This document shows positions 10,930 to 19,989 of a stretch of 64,000 nucleotides of DNA, one piece after another. The position numbers and the translations under genes were made by a program. Numbering within the stretch: the stretch's first letter is position 1; every line of letters begins with the position of its first letter. Source of the stretch: Chimonanthus salicifolius (lineage: Eukaryota > Streptophyta > Magnoliopsida > Laurales > Calycanthaceae); assembly GCA_013350335.1 (NCBI GenBank), contig CM023541.1:35084739-35148738 (forward strand). The letters run 5' to 3'. Below the pieces are notes generated by a model. The model saw only the letters and a program-made list of their open reading frames with translations. It did not search any database and was not told where the DNA came from.

Positions 10930-11152
10930 ATGGCTTCCACCTCTACTTCACCGCCTCCTCTTTCTTTTCCTATCTCAAACATATCAAATCATATCTCCAT
11001 TAAATTAGATTCAGAGAACTATCTTTTGTGGTGTGATCAATTTATGCTGCTTCTTATTTGCAATGATTTGCTTGATTTTGTGGATGGATCTATACCTCCT
11101 CCGGCAAAAAAGATGATCCATCAAACAACACAAAAAGAATGGTTAGTCATCA
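10930..11152 (+). pseudogene. Copia gag N-terminal fragment, copy 2
   Basis: Opens with an ATG and MASTSTSPPPLSFPISNISN, continues through ISIKLDSENYLLWCDQF and DGSIPPPAKK, and ends in the same fusion with module X as copy 1 (QKEWLVI followed by the RLKSCTL junction). The identical breakpoint in copies 1 and 2 shows that the gag'-X junction existed before the array was amplified. Confidence 0.82.
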
Positions 11153-13014
11153 GATTGAAAAGTTGCACCCTCTAGAGAATGTTGGTAGAGAACATTGTAT
11201 GAATAAATCCTTTAGATTGAACCATGTGTTTAGTGACTGAAAAATTATCACCATAATATCTAAATGAAGGTAATAATAATACACATTGATTTGACAGAGA
11301 AGTTAAAATAAAGAACAGTGTTGTTGGCTTCCTGAAGAAGGTAATAACTATTCATAGCAACATCGGTCCCAACAATGACGTCTTGATAGCACAATAAAGA
11401 AAAAAAAAAAAAGGGTTATGACTTTTACCAGCTCTCAAGGCATTAATGTTATGTTTTTCTTAAAAATCCAACTTTTCCAACTTTGGATGCAGTCAGGGAT
11501 TAAAAAAACGTTAAAACTGATATATCGGCCTATAATTTTTTTTCTCCTTCGATATCGGCATTTTTCTCTCCTCCGATATCGGAACCGTGAAAAAACCGTG
11601 GAAAACTGTCAAAAACCGCAAAAAACAGCCAAAAACCGCAAAAAACCGTGAGAATCCGTGAAAGCTGTAAACCCTAAACCGTTAAAAACCGTGAAGAACC
11701 GCGAAAAATCGTTAAAAACAGTAAAAACTGTGGAAAACCATGTAAAAACCGTGAAAAACCGTACCGGTGTTTAAAAAAATAAATAAATTTAAATACCGAT
11801 ATTTATGAATATCGGTCGATATTGTGACCGATATTTCGGACCGAATATCGGCCATATCGGCCGATAATACCTATGTACGGCCGATATATATCGTATCGGC
11901 CGATATCGTTCGGTATTAAAATATCGATACATATCGGCCGATACGATATGTATCGGCCGATATTTCAACATTTGGGATGCACCACTACAAAAACAACCAC
12001 CCAGATAGAAAATTGCTCTAAAGCATTATTTAATGATTTGAGATATTTTTTTTATATATAAATATTTTTACTCTATTTTAAAGATGAAACTAATTTTATA
12101 AGTATGTATAAACCTTCTAATCTATAAACTGAATAAGTCGATGAAGATCAATTTCATCAGAAGTGACATAGAGGAGTTGAACATGAATCGAAATCAAAAC
12201 TTTGTTTTATGAGGCCAGCGTCTTGACTGTGAAACCAATCCTTCCATGGAAGCGTTTGGATTGGAGATAAACGGGGGTGATGTAGGGTAACCCTTCATTA
12301 CTCTTTTTGATAATTGAGGAGGTCATGAGATAACACCCTTTTTTATCTTTTTTTTTGGTCACTTTTTTAATACCCTTTTCATTTTGAATATCCTTATCCC
12401 GAAATGCACCTCTCTAAAAAAATATCCACCATCCAAACGCAGCCCATGTCATTTTCAATTGGAAAAGTGATATAGAGCTCTGGTGACAAGTGAGATACTT
12501 GCAACCCAAATTTTGAAGACACGGTGAAACCAGTCCTTCCGTGTCATTTCAATTGGAGAAGTGATAACAAGTTTTAGTGACAAGTGAGATCCTTGCGACT
12601 CAAGTTTTGAAGATACTTGCAACTCAAGTTTTGAACACCAACAATGGCGTTACAAAGAATGTGAAGACTCGCTAGTCAAAATGAATAAAAAACAAAACTA
12701 GTACTTGCCTCTCAATGAAATCTCAGACAATGACAATGCCTGTCTGTATCTATAAATCCTCATTTTTATCCGAGAAGGGGACCCTTTTTCCAAAAAGAAA
12801 ATGCCTTCTACAAAAGAGAAAGTAGGATCTAGTATTGATGGAAATATTGGGAATGCTGTGCAAAGGAAAAAATAAATAAAAGAGAGGAAAACCTTATCCT
12901 GCAAGTGGACCGTAGCTTCTTCTTCCACTTGTAACGTCACCTGCTACTGACTTGGGAATCGACCCATTGTCACTCAGAAAAAAAAAAAAAATTCTTGTAA
13001 TCCCTATGTTTATG
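11153..13014. repeat. Module X, copy 3
   Basis: Third copy of the module, interrupted at 11492-11973 by an unrelated insertion. It retains the SINE-like segment (about 12063-12250) and the segment equivalent to 8710-8982 (12698-12960), and then runs into LTR copy 3. Confidence 0.75.
11492..11973. mobile_element. ATCGGCCGAT-rich insertion, hAT-like
   Basis: Comparison with module X copies 1 and 2 gives the boundaries. The unbroken CTTTGGATGCRCCACTA is split here, with TGGATGCA at 11484-11491 and GGGATGCA at 11974-11981 as an approximate 8-bp duplication. The left end reads GTCAGGGATTAAAAAAACG. The left half is a tandem of AAAAACCGTG units (about 11585-11770); the right half repeats TATCGGCCGATAT at least six times, often as perfect palindromes. 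The 8-bp duplication and CAGGG start suggest hAT, but the ends are poorly inverted. Confidence 0.7.
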
Positions 13015-13624
13015 CATATTAGTGAAATAGTTGACCTCTCCTATTTTATGCCGTGCTCTCTGCAAGTCGGTGCATGTATAAAATGGGAGCTCATGTTGAT
13101 ACTTGGAAAATCTTTCTTTATACATCCTACCATCATTGTGTCCTTCTACTTAAAAACACCGCATCCTCTGAATGGATAATCCACTGAATTAAAAAAATTC
13201 ATTCGGACGGATGGACTTTGAAGTGGGATTTTCAAACGAGGTCGTTTCTCTACCGATTTCAACAAACAAGGTATCAAAATTCATCTATTATGAATTTTGA
13301 TACCTTATTTGTAGAAATCGGTCAAGAAACGGCCTCATTTTGAAAATCTCACTTCACAGTCTATTCGTTTAAATGAATTTTTTAATTCGTCCGAACGAAT
13401 CACCCCTTGAGGATGCGGCGTTTTAGGTGGAAGGGCAAATGATAATTTCCATCCAATTTTAGAAAATGAGTGTGTAGAGAAAGATTTCCTGGGTATCTAT
13501 ATGGGCTCCCATATAAAATATGATTAAGCATGATTGTAGGATCTGGGATATGATTAGGATCCCTACGTATATATATTTATTAACAGAGAACGGAAATACA
13601 CAATAAATTTCTTTTCTCATTTCA
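13015..13624 (+). mobile_element. Copia-type LTR, copy 3, split by a MITE
   Basis: CATATTAGTGAAATAGTTGA to TTTCTCATTTCA, followed by the primer-binding site TGGTATCAAAGCCAGTCC. It is broken at GTATAAAAT by the 426-bp MITE at 13085-13510. Without the MITE the LTR is about 175 bp. It serves as 5' LTR for the longer gag remnant that follows. Confidence 0.82.
13085..13510. mobile_element. Mutator-type MITE with a hairpin core
   Basis: The ends are GGGAGCTCATGTTGATAC and the complement of GTATCTATATGGGCTCCC. The flanks are GTATAAAAT (13076-13084) and ATATAAAAT (13511-13519), a 9-bp duplication with one change. The uninserted sequence is seen in LTR copies 1, 2 and 4. The core (about 13220-13360) is a near-perfect hairpin: GGGATTTTCAAACGAGGTCG, then CCGATTTC, AACAAGGTATCAAAATTCAT, a short loop, and the inverse. 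The same hairpin sequence forms the outer stem of the two large hairpins at 57473-58110. Confidence 0.88.
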
Positions 13625-13734
13625 TGGTATCAAAGCCAGTCCTAGGCATATACTCATAGCATCCATTCTTTGTTTCTTCTATCTCAATTTCTATTATGCT
13701 CCTCTTCATCCAGTTCAGTCTTTCTGTCCTACGT

Positions 13735-14195
13735 ATGGCTTCCACCTCTTCTTCTCCGCCTCCTCTTTCTTTTCCTATCTCAAACATATCAAATCATATC
13801 TCAATTAAATTAGATTCAGAGAACTATCTTTTGTGGTGTGATCAATTTATGCCTCTTCTTATTTGCAATGATTTGCTTGGTTTTCTGGATGGACCTATAC
13901 CTCCTCCGGCAAAAATGATGATCAATCAAACAACACAAAAAGAAAGTGTCAATCCACAATACAAAATCTGGTTGAAAACTGAACAATTTTTATAAAGCTG
14001 CATCAAAGCAAGTCTCTCTTCTAGCACCAATGCTCAATGTCCTTGGTCTACAAACTTCGGAGCAAGTTTGGGGTGCACTTGAAACTCTTTTCCAGCAGTA
14101 ATCTCAAGCCCGTCTTGATCATCTTCGAAATCGACTTCAAAATATAAAGAAAGGTACATCTTCTGCAGAAGAATATATTGCTGAAATAAGCTCGC
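13735..14195 (+). pseudogene. Copia gag remnant, copy 3
   Basis: Begins MASTSSSPPPLSFPISNISN with DSENYLLWCDQFMPLL and, unlike copies 1 and 2, continues past the X breakpoint into NPQYKIWLKTEQF. After a frameshift near 13993 it goes on to QVSLLAPMLNVLGLQTSEQV, LETLFQQ, a stop, LDHLRNRLQNIKKGTSSAEE and YIAEIS, which is copia gag (UBN2-type) sequence. It breaks off near 14190 where foreign sequence begins. At least one frameshift and one stop make it inactive. Confidence 0.8.
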
Positions 14196-14833
14196 AGCCA
14201 TTAATTATTCTAGGTGTGTCGGAGATGTACTTGCAAGAATTGTATTTTAATCTTGTCGGGACTTAATACTTATAGTCTCAGTATAGTGTCTAGGTGTTAC
14301 GGTGGATGTCAGCAGTTATGGAATGATGTTGAGATTTTAGTAGGATAAAACTATTATATTGATAATATTGATTTTTGGCTAACATGATGCTCAATAAACT
14401 GCATTGTTATGTACTTTCACTGGGCTGGTTGGCTCACACAACTCACATTTCAGGAGATGTACCCGAGGAGGAGGAACCCCGTATCAAGCTTAGAATGGTT
14501 AAGCTGTCGCGACTTCTTCGGATTCCCACGGACGAGAATTTCTCTTTTGTTGATCTTTTGGTTCTTTTAAACCATATGTTTTGTAAAGTACCGCATGTGG
14601 TACTTATTACTTAATGGCATGTATGAACCACTATGATCCACAGTTACTCTGATATAAATAAGAGATAGTTGATTTATGGAAATATTTGATTATATGATAT
14701 GTGTGGGTAGATATATGGTGCATGTTTGAGTCCACATGTTGAGAATACGTGTGACTTTTTTTGAGGTTAGTTTACAAAATAAAAATAAAAAATTTGTAGC
14801 GTTCCGGGCCCACTTCTGGGTCGGGGCATTACA
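14196..14833. mobile_element. Insertion replacing copia pol, with an LTR-like right end
   Basis: Between the gag remnant and the RNase H remnant lie about 640 bp without copia homology. The right end, GGGTCGGGGCATTACA, is the inverse of the TGTAATGCCCC type of LTR start, so this may be a solo LTR on the - strand. The left end is not defined and no 5-bp duplication matches GATGG at 14834. Protease, integrase and most of the reverse transcriptase of the copia element are missing here. Confidence 0.5.
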
Positions 14834-15480
14834 GATGGTGCCTTGCAATAACTTACCTTCACTCTACTGGATATTACATATGCCGTTCACAAGTATGTCA
14901 GTTCATGCATTACCCGCGGGACATTCATTTTCATGTTGCTAATCATGTTCTACGCTATTTGAAAGGAACATTGGGTTATGGTCTGTGTTTTATCGCCACA
15001 TCTTCCTCTTCTCTTACCGGCTATGTTGACGTTGATTGGGCCGGTTGTCCTGATACACGTCGCTCAACTATAGGATATTGTGTTTTTATTGGTGCAAACC
15101 CTATCTCTAGGGCTACTAAAAAGCAAATTTAAGACTCTTGGTCTAGTACTGAAGCCGAGTATAAAGCTCTCTCTACTACTACCTCCAGAGCTTCTTTGGA
15201 TTTCATATCTTCTTCGTGACATTGGTATCTTGTTGTCTTCTTCGATTCAACTCTATTATGATAATATGGATGCAACTCAGCTCGTGCGAATGCCATCATT
15301 CATGCACGAACAAAACACATTGAAGTTTTTTATCACTTCCTTCGCGACTTAGTCTGCAAAGGTCTTTTGTCCGTGCGCTTTGTTCATTCTTCTAATCAAC
15401 TTGCTGATATCTTCACCAAGTTTCTCTTTTCTTCTATTTTTCACCCTTTAGGTCCAAGCTTCAGTGGGCTCCTCCCCCAT
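14834..15480 (+). pseudogene. Copia RNase H and pol C-terminal remnant
   Basis: Reads GALQ-stop-LTF, then shifted frames with CQFMHYPRDIHFHVANHVLR, YLKGTLGYGL, VDWAGCPDTRRSTIGYCVFI, SWSSTEAEYKAL, ARTKHIEVFYHFLRD and VRFVHSSNQLADIFTK. These are the hallmark copia RNase H segments (DADWAGC, the TRRSTTG block, SSTEAEY, KHIE, QLADIFTK) in the correct order. Several stops and frameshifts are present. A polypurine-like stretch (CAGCTTGAGGGA) follows directly before the 3' LTR. Confidence 0.88.
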
Positions 15481-15492
15481 CAGCTTGAGGGA

Positions 15493-15706
15493 CATATTAA
15501 TGAATAGTTGACATGTCCTTATTTTATGCCATGATCCCTGCCTGTAAATTAGTGCGTATGTAAAATATGATTAAGTATGATTGTAGGATCTGGGATATGA
15601 TTAGGATCACTTTGTATATAGGATTTGGGATATTATTAGGATCCCTTTGTATATATATTTACTAATAGAGAATGGAAATACACAGTGAGTTTCTTCTCTC
15701 ATTTCA
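15493..15706 (+). mobile_element. Copia-type LTR, copy 4 (3' LTR)
   Basis: CATATTAATGAATAGTTGAC to TTCTCTCATTTCA, placed directly after the polypurine-like CAGCTTGAGGGA. It carries a partial internal duplication (GGATCTGGGATATGATTAGG and GGATTTGGGATATTATTAGG). It closes the copia array on the right. Confidence 0.82.
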
Positions 15707-16928
15707 ATGCAAAAATAGAGGAAACTAAAATCTTGTATCTGTAATACATAATGAATAATTGATATTTTAATTTTATTTAAGAATAGCATAAAATACTAAT
15801 AATTGATGTGCTAATACTTATGTTTATTAATTTGTTATTTGTAAATAATCTTAATTTTCATATTGAGCTTTTTATTTTATCTTTTATACATTTAAATAAG
15901 TATTAGACAAATCGGTCAGTGAAATAATAATTCAAAACTAAACCCTAGACACATTACCTTACTATCTATTTTTCCCTTTTGGTCTTGTATATTCTCTTTA
16001 TCACTTAAAAAAAGAATATCAATATCATTGACAGGAGGGGAGTCTATATCTATTTCTAGGGTTAAGGATCCTCAAAAGGTTGTATTCAAAAGGATTATGT
16101 ACAAACTTTTAAGCGCGTCATAGACTACATTTGTTTGTCTATTAAAAAGATTTATATTTAAAAATTTGACCCCAATAAATGATTTTGATTTATTCGATCA
16201 AATTATGTTTTTATAGGCTCTCTAAATTTTGCTGACTTGAATTAAATTTTAACCACTATATTACAATCAAAACTAAAGAAACTTGTAAATATTTATCAAA
16301 TCGATTTATCTTTTATTAAAAAGAAAACAACTCCAAAGTCGCACTTCCCTCACCATGACACAATTTGCCAATGGTAACTATGAGAATGGATTTGCTGTTG
16401 GCAGCATCCACCTTGATACAACTATGACCTTTTTTTTTTTTTTTCCATTAAAGTGAAATTAGGTCTCAAAAACTATATTATAAAATATCATATCTACTTG
16501 AAAAGGCCAGGTTCTAATATCTATTTTAATAACCATATTTCAAATTAAATAGAATATATTTTAAAAAATATTTTTATTAAAAAAAATACATAATAAATAT
16601 AGTTAATGATATAATTGATAAGAAATAAATATCTACTTATTAAAAAGGATACTTTAACTCATCAGGCATTTGTTTTTTAGTTTATATCAATAAATAGAAT
16701 ATCATATTTTATTTTATAATATATAAACCTTTTATATTTAAAGAAGAAATGAATATCATTCAAGATAATATAAAGTTTAAAATAAAAATACATATTATCA
16801 CTCCCTTTTTGGAGGATGATTCAAGGACACAAAGAACAGTAGGTAAAAAGTTAGCACTTTGAATGAGGAGAAATATTCAAATGATTCACAAAGCTATATA
16901 ATAAATTTGGACTCATTATTCTTAGGTA
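15707..16928. other. Non-genic AT-rich stretch
   Basis: No gene or recognised element. A poly-T tract lies at 16431-16444. Confidence 0.45.
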
Positions 16929-17115
16929 TTTTTTTTCATGACTAAAGTGTCACTCGTCTATTTAAGTAATTCTTGGAACATGTGAAGATCTCTTAATTCC
17001 ACACGCTGAATAAACAAGTAAAGAGAGTGGTTTATGAAGGTTAAACGTGAATCAAACTTAAGACCCTACTTCTTAAAGCAGAATTCTTGAATGACAAATC
17101 AATCTCTTGAGATTA
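16929..17115 (-). mobile_element. Au-like SINE (family 2), minus strand, decayed
   Basis: Complement order: CTCAAGAGATTGATTTGTCA, box-B-like GTTTGATTCACG, then the GTGGAATTAAGAGATC region, and a T-rich tail on + at 16929-16936 (poly-A on -). The order matches the SINE-derived segments in module X (about 7812-8000, 9930-10110, 12063-12250), 8068-8285 and 45911-46085. The target duplication is not clear. Confidence 0.6.
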
Positions 17116-18535
17116 AAATGTTAAATATTTGAATAAGGAGAAAGCATTAGCTGTTTGAATTTTTAAGTTTTTGAAAAAGTTATAAAAATATTTTTTATCT
17201 ATACCACCTTTTAAGGATGTGTGGAGATCAAAATCGCAAGAACAGGTGGATTTAGAATTTTTTTTAAAAAAAAAATTCATAGCCTTATGGTTTAAATCAA
17301 CATTCTGAAGATAGATGGGAAACTCAATAATTAAAAAGGTGCATTGACTAATTCAACCCAGAAAAATTTCGTAGGACCCATATTCAAACATAGAATTTCT
17401 TGATACAGGTGTTTTTAGGGGTCTTAAGTTTTTTAATAGCTACAAAGTTGAAGTATTAAAAATAAATTAAAATAATTAAAATTTAAGATTGTAAAGGTAT
17501 AAATTTAATGCTTTGATCAAAGTGATTTTGGTGGGGATTTGTATTTAAGTATAGAATTTTTAAATTGAGGTGATTCTTATTAGCTCTTTTAAAGGCCATA
17601 AAATTTTAAGGATTAAAAATAAAATAAAGTTGTAAAAATTGAAACTTAAAAAATATGACTTCGTTAATTCGATTGATGTGATTTTTTTCGCTCTACATTT
17701 TTAAATGCAAAAAAATTTAGGGATTAAAATAATTCAAAGTGACTTAAATTTGGAGTGATAAAATATTGTTTGGTTGTATTTAATGAATATGGTTTTTTGT
17801 GGGCTCCATACTTTTAGAATAAGTCGAATAAGTTATTTTTTTTTTTGCCATCATTTAAGTAAATACCTTTTTTTTGGTCAAAGTGTATTATTATGAGCCT
17901 TACATGTTTTCAAAAGACACAAAGGCTTGAATTTTAAAAAGTAATTTAAATTTCAAATTGATGGAAATTTGATAAATTAAAAAATATATTGTAGTTAATA
18001 TGATAAAGTAATTTTTAGTGGGTTTTATATTTAAGTATAGACCTTTCTACTAAAAAATTTGTATGAATTCTGTGTATCTTTTAAAGTGACAAGAATTTAC
18101 CAACAAACATTTTAAGTGACTACACGTGCCATTTTCTATGGGCTTATGTGAATTTCGGAGAGGCTCATGGACCTTTGCTAATTGGATTGTTTAAAAAAAA
18201 AATTAATTGCATTCTGGACTCCTATCCAAATTCGGGACATGACAGACTAAAGTATAGAGTCTAAAAATCATGAGTTGTGGATCCTACCATAAGAACAATG
18301 GACCCACATTCAAACAGAAAACCCTTAATGGGGGCCGTGATATCAATCAATTGAGCATATTTATACTTAAGTATAGAATTTTCAAAAATCACTTGATAAA
18401 ATTAATCAAATCATGGTAATTTGATATACGAGGCTTGTAGCTGACTTCTTGTATATATAGGATCACTCTCATCTGCACATGGGTGTACATACTTGTGTTA
18501 TTAAATAAAAGATTAATAAAAAATCATGACTTTAA
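17116..18535. repeat. Degenerate tandem-like repeats, AT-rich
   Basis: Motifs such as GTATTTAAGTATAGAATTTT, GGATTAAAAATAAAATAAAG and GTGATTTTTNGTGGG return every 120-180 bp (for example 17400, 17540, 17680, 17800, 18010, 18360). This indicates an old, heavily mutated array. It runs into the better-preserved 250-bp array. No gene is seen. Confidence 0.5.
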
Positions 18536-19725
18536 AGGCTGAATTTTTTTAAATATTTTATATATTGTAGTTAAAAATGTATTAATCACTTTATTAAAAT
18601 AATCCACTTTCTAAGACTTATAATCAAATATAGAGATTTTCGAATGAAGAATTTTATCTCCATGATAGGTCCCATGAGAAGTTAGAAATGGCATTTATGA
18701 TTTATCAATGTTATCCAAGGATAAAGGCTGAAAATTTTAAAATATTTCATATATTGTAGTAAAAAATGTATTAATCAATTTATTAAAACAATTCACTTTC
18801 TAAGACTTATAATCAAATATAGAGATTTTCAAATAAATCATTTTATCTCCATGATAGGCCCCACTAAGAGTTAGAAATGGCGTTTATAATTTATCAATGC
18901 TATTCAAAGTTGGCGCCGCACTTGAGGCGAGTGTCAAGTTCGTAAATTTGGGTTGAAAGAATGGTGTTCTATAAAGGCTGAAAATTTTAAAATATTTCAT
19001 ATATTGTAGTTAAAAATGTATTAATCACTTTATTAAAATAATCCATTTTCTAAGACTTATAATAAAAAATAGAGATTTTCAAATGAAGCATTTTATCTCC
19101 AAGATAGGTTCCACCAAGAGTTAGAAATGGCATTTATGATTTATCAATGCTATCTAAAGATGCCCCTGCAGTTGAGGTGAGTGTCAAGTTCGTAAATTTG
19201 GATTGAAAGAATGGTGTTCTATAAAGGTTGAAAATTTTAAAATATTTCATATATTGTAGTTAAAAATGTATTAATCACTTTATTAAAATAATCCATTTTC
19301 TAAGACTTTTATAATCAAATATAGAGATTTTCAAATGAAGCATTTTATCTCCATGATAGGCCCATTAAGAGTTAGAAATGACATTTATGATTTATGAATG
19401 CTATCTAAGGATAAGGCGGCACTTTAGGCGAGTGTCAAGTTTGTTAATTTGGTTTGAAAAAATGGTAATCTATGAAGGTTGAAAATTTTAAAATATTTCA
19501 TATATTGTAGTTAAAAATATATTAATCACCTTATTAAAATAATCCACTTTTTAAGACTTATAATCAAATAAAGAGATTTTCGAAGGAAGCATTTTATCTC
19601 CATGATAGGTCCCACCAATCACTAGAAATGGCATTTATGATTTATCAATGTTATGTACCGATGAGGCCGCAATTGAGGCGAGTGTCAAGTTCGTAAATTT
19701 GGGTTGAAAGAATGGTGTTCTGTAA
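18536..19725. repeat. 250-bp tandem repeat, five units, next to the gene 1 promoter
   Basis: Units start with AAAGGCTGAAAATTTTAAAA, then ATATTTCATATATTGTAG, at about 18536, 18724, 18974, 19224 and 19475. The first unit is 188 bp and lacks the GC-richer segment (GCACTTGAGGCGAGTGTCAA, GTTCGTAAATTTGGGTTGAA, AGAATGGTGTTCT) that ends the others; the remaining four are 250-251 bp. The last unit ends about 190 bp before the start codon of the gene at 19914, so the array occupies the proximal upstream region. Confidence 0.92.
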
Positions 19726-19913
19726 TAGAAAGAGACAGGTTGAACGTACCAGGGGCCGCGGCCGGAGCCAGCGCCCGTCCAAGTGCGCTTTCCCAAATGG
19801 ACCACCGGTGCGCAGCAGTCCGCACATATAGATAAAAGAAACGGTCTTCTTTTTCCCTCGTTTTTTCGGCCTCTCTCTCTCTCACTTACTCACTCACTCA
19901 CTCAAGTGCAGCG
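19726..19913 (+). promoter_or_regulatory. Proximal promoter and 5' leader of the CX3C gene
   Basis: This is a GC-richer segment between the tandem array and the start codon. A TATA-like CATATAGATAAAAG lies at about 19825-19838, followed by a CT-rich leader (CTCTCTCTCTCACTTACTCA, with three further CTCA units) that ends AAGTGCAGCGATG. Pyrimidine-rich leaders are common in plant genes. The transcription start is inferred, not shown. Confidence 0.5.
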
Positions 19914-19989
19914 ATGTTTCCGCAGCAATGGTCTTCTCCTTGCGGAAACCAATGCACTAGCAAGTACGCAGCTCTCATGCAGATCCCTT
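19914..19989 (+). CDS. Exon 1 of the CX3C gene
   Basis: 76 coding bases from the ATG (context GCAGCGATGT) to CAGATCCCTT, then the donor GTAAGG. It ends in phase 1; the last T joins GG of exon 2 to make Trp26. It encodes residues 1-25, including the first CX3C (CGNQC). Confidence 0.88.

Noticed and set aside
11789..12061. Two overlapping frames in the ATCGGCCGAT region
   Set aside because: Repetitive Tyr-Arg-Pro-Ile translations on both strands simply mirror the palindromic DNA repeat.
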